Assembly (NCBI RefSeq): GCF_900112155.1
Contig: NZ_FOKQ01000024.1
Span: 1 to 64,000, forward strand
Direction of reading: 5' to 3'
Length of the DNA stretch: 64,000 nucleotides
DNA from: Hominimerdicola alba
GTDB lineage: Bacteria; Bacillota; Clostridia; Oscillospirales; Ruminococcaceae
The position numbers and the translations under genes are program-made. Shown piece after piece: positions 60,951 through 64,000 of this stretch; position 1 is the stretch's first letter; each line of letters begins with the position of its first letter. The notes under the pieces were generated by a model that was given only the letters and a program-made list of their open reading frames with translations, did not search any database and was not told the origin of the DNA.

Positions 60951-62585
60951 TTATCCTCTGTTTGTAAACTCGATCAGCTTGTTCAGCTGTGCCAGTGCCG
61001 CACCGCTGTCAATGGCTTCGCGTGCCATTCTTACACCTGCCTCGATGTTGTTTGCCTTGCCGCAGGCATAGAGTGCAGCGCCTGAATTGAACAGTACGAT
61101 ATCTCTCTTAGCGCCCTGTATCTCGCCCTTGAGTATGCCCAGTGTAATGGAAGCATTCTCCAGTGCGTCGCCGCCAACGATCTCTGACTTTTTAGCGGTA
61201 GTCAGTCCAACATCCTCGGGAGAAAGTGTGAATCTGTTTATCTGACCGTTGTCTATCTCAGCGAAATATGTGGGAGCCGAAATTGATATCTCATCAAGAC
61301 CGTCACTGCCGTAAACAACCATGGAGTGCTTAACACCCAGATTTTTCAGAACGTTTGCAACGATGTCGATAAGTCTTTCCTCGTAAACACCGATAACGTT
61401 GTACTCAGCATTTGCAGGGTTTGCAAGAGGTCCCAGGATATTGAAGACTGTTCTGATGCCGCTCTGTGCTCTTACAGGTCCCACGAATCTCATAGCCTTG
61501 TGATAGCTCTGAGCAAACAGGAAGCATACGCCAACCTCATCTATGCAGGCAGCAGCCTTTTCGGGAGTTGAAGCTATCTTTACGCCGAGAGCTTCCAGCA
61601 CATCAGCCGCACCGCTTCTTGAAGAAACGCTTCTGTTGCCGTGCTTTGCCACAGCCTGTCCGCAGGCAGATACTACGAATGAAGAAGTAGTGGAGATATT
61701 GAAGCTCTGTGCCAGGTCTCCGCCTGTACCAACTATTTCAAGTACCTCGCTGTTGTGAGGAACTTTTGCCATCTTGTCTCTCATGCCCTGAGCACAGCCT
61801 GTTATCTCATCGATGGTCTCAACGTTCATTCTCATGGCTGTCAGCAGGGCGGCAGTCTGTGCATTTGTTGCACGGTCGCCCATGATGATGTCGATTGCGT
61901 CTCTTGCTTCCTCACGAGAGAGGTGCTGACCGTCAACTACCTTAGATATATAAGGCTTCAGCTCGGTTCTCTCGCTGTCAGGAAGAACGTTCACCTGAGG
62001 ACCTGAAACTTCGATGCCTGCAATTCTCAGGAAGTTTGCGATTATAGCAGAGCCGTAATCCGTCAGTATGCTCTCGGGGTGGAACTGCACACCGTAAGTA
62101 GGGTGCTGACGATGTTTCAGCGCCATTATCTGACCTCTGTCATCTGTACCGATAACTTCAAGGCAGTCGGGAAGAGTTTCTTTCTCAACTATCAGCGAGT
62201 GATATCTTGCCGCATCAACTTTGTTTTTCAGACCTTTGAATATGGACTGAGTGTTGTCGATATCGATGGAAGTCTGCTTGCCGTGCATCTGTTCAGCGGC
62301 GTGGATTATATGTCCGCCGAAAGCTTCAGCGATGGACTGATGACCCAGGCATACACCGAAGATAGGCAGCTTTCCGCTGAAATGTCTTATAGCCTCAACG
62401 GAGATACCTGCGTCCTTGGGATAGCAGGGACCGGGAGATACTACCAGCGCCTGAGGGTCAAGCTTTTCTATCTCTTCAATGGTTATCTCATCGTTGCGGA
62501 CTACCTTGATATCGGGGTTCAGCACACCGATAGCCTGATAAAGATTGTATGTGAAACTGTCGTAATTATCTATCAAAAGTATCAT
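60951..62585 (-). CDS. trpGD: Fused anthranilate synthase glutaminase / anthranilate phosphoribosyltransferase
   Basis: 544 residues. Residues about 1-190 are the class I glutaminase (GVCLGHQSIAEAFGG with the catalytic Cys; GVQFHPES with the His). Residues about 205-540 are the phosphoribosyltransferase (EIVGTGGDLAQSFNIST, KHGNRSVSSRSGAADVLEALG). It gives ammonia to TrpE and then couples anthranilate to PRPP. The fusion resembles that of enterobacteria. ATG 62585 follows GGGGGTAAATTAAA. Confidence 0.96.
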   Translation of the reverse strand: MILLIDNYDSFTYNLYQAIGVLNPDIKVVRNDEITIEEIEKLDPQALVVSPGPCYPKDAGISVEAIRHFSGKLPIFGVCLGHQSIAEAFGGHIIHAAEQMHGKQTSIDIDNTQSIFKGLKNKVDAARYHSLIVEKETLPDCLEVIGTDDRGQIMALKHRQHPTYGVQFHPESILTDYGSAIIANFLRIAGIEVSGPQVNVLPDSERTELKPYISKVVDGQHLSREEARDAIDIIMGDRATNAQTAALLTAMRMNVETIDEITGCAQGMRDKMAKVPHNSEVLEIVGTGGDLAQSFNISTTSSFVVSACGQAVAKHGNRSVSSRSGAADVLEALGVKIASTPEKAAACIDEVGVCFLFAQSYHKAMRFVGPVRAQSGIRTVFNILGPLANPANAEYNVIGVYEERLIDIVANVLKNLGVKHSMVVYGSDGLDEISISAPTYFAEIDNGQINRFTLSPEDVGLTTAKKSEIVGGDALENASITLGILKGEIQGAKRDIVLFNSGAALYACGKANNIEAGVRMAREAIDSGAALAQLNKLIEFTNRG

Positions 62586-62603
62586 TTTAATTTACCCCCG
62601 TCC

Positions 62604-64000
62604 TTACAGTCTTGCCGCTTCCTTAACAGCATTTATAACCGCAAGAGCCTTGTTGCAGCTCTCTTCGTACTCGTTCTCGGGAACAGAATCTGCGACTACG
62701 CCGCCGCCTGCCTGAACATAAGCCTTGTTGTTCTTGAAAAGCACCGTTCTGATAGCGATGCAGGTATCCAGCGAACCGTCAAATGCAAGATAACCAACTG
62801 TTCCGCCATAGAGACAACGCTTTGTGGTTTCCATCTCGTCGATTATCTCCATAGCTCTTACCTTGGGTGCTCCCGAAAGAGTACCTGCAGGCAGTACAGC
62901 CATCAGTGCATCAAGAGGTTTCTTATCCTCTCTGAGCTTGCCCTTTACATTAGATACTATGTGCATTACCTTTGAATATCTTTCAACTACCATCAGGTCG
63001 GTGACTTCAACACTTCCGAATTCGCTCACCTTGCCGATGTCGTTTCTGCCAAGGTCGACCAGCATTGTGTGCTCGGCTCTTTCCTTGGGGTCATTGATGA
63101 GACGCTGTTCGTTCATTATGTCCTCGTCATGAGTAGCACCACGCTTTATGGTGCCTGCGATAGGTCTTGTTACTACCGTGCCGTTCTCAACGCTTACCAG
63201 CATTTCGGGAGAAGCACCTGCGAATGCGTAATCATCGTGCTTGAAGTAGAACAGATAGGGCGAAGGATTGGTTGAACGAAGCATTCTGTAAACATCGAAG
63301 CTGTCGGGCGGGTTGTCCATCTCAAATCTCTGGGAGGGAACTATCTGGAAGATATCGCCGTCCTTGATGTATTCCTTAGCCTTGCGAACATTTTCAAGGT
63401 ACTGCTCCTTGCTGATGTTCGATCTTACCTCGATATCATCGGGCATGGGCTTTCTCTTCTTTACCTCGGGCTGATAGCTCTTCAGTGCAACTACTATATC
63501 AAGAGCAGTCTGTTCGCAGGCAGCGTACTTTGCATCTATATCATCTGTGGAATTTATGTTCAGTATGATGACTGCCTTGTTGCTAAGGTGATCATAAGCC
63601 ACCAGCTTTTCAAACATGAACAGATCAGCATCAGCCATGCCAAGATCGTCCTTGGGGACATTGGTAAGCTTCTTTTCGAAGTATCTTACCATATCGTAAG
63701 CGAAGTATCCCATCAGACCGCCTGTCAGCTTGGGGTAGCTCTCAAATCTGGGAGATTTGTGTTCCTCGATGACCTTTGAAAGGAATCCGATAGGATCGTC
63801 GGTCTTCTCCTCAACGGGAGCCTTGCCTGCCTGTCTGATGGTCATAACGCCGTTTCTCAGTTCGTATTCAGCTTTGGGATCAATACCCACATATGAATAT
63901 CTGCCCCACTTATCCTTGTTGTCTACCGATTCAAGTATGAAGCAGTCCGAATACAGTTCGTGCAGGCAGTTGAACAGTTGTATCGGAGTACAGCTGTCCA
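62604..64000 (-). CDS. trpE: Anthranilate synthase component I, 5' end outside window
   Basis: Open reading continues to the right edge: upstream of the GTG at 63890 the frame still encodes TPIQLFNCLHELYSDCFILE and VDNKDKWGRYSYVGIDPKAE, so the true start lies beyond 64000. Chorismate-binding phrases are present: RPIAGTIKRGATHDED, ELIND/LINDPKERAEHTMLVDLGRND, VLPAGTLSGAPKVRAMEIID and YGGTVGYLAFDGSLDTCIAIRT. It makes anthranilate from chorismate with TrpG. The leader region with any attenuator is not in the window. Confidence 0.96.
   Translation of the reverse strand, partial: DSCTPIQLFNCLHELYSDCFILESVDNKDKWGRYSYVGIDPKAEYELRNGVMTIRQAGKAPVEEKTDDPIGFLSKVIEEHKSPRFESYPKLTGGLMGYFAYDMVRYFEKKLTNVPKDDLGMADADLFMFEKLVAYDHLSNKAVIILNINSTDDIDAKYAACEQTALDIVVALKSYQPEVKKRKPMPDDIEVRSNISKEQYLENVRKAKEYIKDGDIFQIVPSQRFEMDNPPDSFDVYRMLRSTNPSPYLFYFKHDDYAFAGASPEMLVSVENGTVVTRPIAGTIKRGATHDEDIMNEQRLINDPKERAEHTMLVDLGRNDIGKVSEFGSVEVTDLMVVERYSKVMHIVSNVKGKLREDKKPLDALMAVLPAGTLSGAPKVRAMEIIDEMETTKRCLYGGTVGYLAFDGSLDTCIAIRTVLFKNNKAYVQAGGGVVADSVPENEYEESCNKALAVINAVKEAARL

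Overview
The window looks like a chromosomal segment of a Gram-positive, low/medium-GC anaerobe of the Ruminococcus type (Oscillospiraceae), most likely a fibre-degrading rumen or gut species. The support is type I dockerin modules on two secreted proteins (a cellulosome hallmark), a GH74 xyloglucanase-type enzyme, strong AGGAGG ribosome binding sites, sigma-A promoters of the form TTGACA-N17-(TGn)TATAAT, and many FtsX/MacB-type ABC exporters. This is inference from content; no rRNA or other phylogenetic marker is present.

Layout. 1-8050 is an accessory island: the 5' end of a transposase, an AT-rich three-gene ABC exporter (330-3632), and a compact mobilizable element (about 3750-7800) with a MobA/MobL relaxase, an IncQ-like oriT, a small accessory protein, TnpW and a large serine recombinase. 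8509-18863 is a plant-fibre and secretion block: GH74 enzyme, an AMP-forming ligase in an operon with a dockerin-bearing SGNH esterase, another dockerin protein and two lipoproteins. 19094-28291 holds a TetR-controlled ABC exporter, an orphan DUF6291 protein and a MacA/MacB-like exporter. 28952-39538 holds a flavoprotein, MgtE behind a long structured leader, a degenerate membrane kinase, BioY behind a BirA-type operator, a GH3 enzyme, a ZIP transporter and an SdpR/SdpI pair. 39662-48312 is a two-component system followed by a five-gene exporter operon with PEGF-repeat, Gly/Met-rich proteins and a direct-repeat box at its promoter. 48691-57400 is housekeeping: two aminoacyl-tRNA synthetases with four small unknown genes between them, RNase HI, cysteine desulfurase and MnmA. 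57882-64000 is a tryptophan operon (trpE, trpGD, trpC, aroQ, trpB, trpA) with no trpF in the expected place.

The most unusual signal is a composite repeat of about 240-260 bp, present five times (7803-8046 +, 8193-8442 -, 28383-28638 +, 30784-31022 +, 57540-57796 -). Each copy carries the same ordered series of hairpins. All five copies lie just downstream of a gene that otherwise lacks an obvious terminator, in the same orientation as that gene. Several stems differ between copies by paired, compensatory base changes, so the fold appears to be conserved rather than the sequence. It may be an undescribed 3'-UTR RNA element or a hairpin-type mobile repeat.

Other regulatory candidates: an unrecognised structured leader with a terminator in front of mgtE, a BirA-like operator in front of bioY, twin SdpR operators, a TetR palindrome, a TTCAGC-N5-TTCAGC box for the response regulator, and near-identical promoters driving the relaxase and the recombinase of the mobile element.
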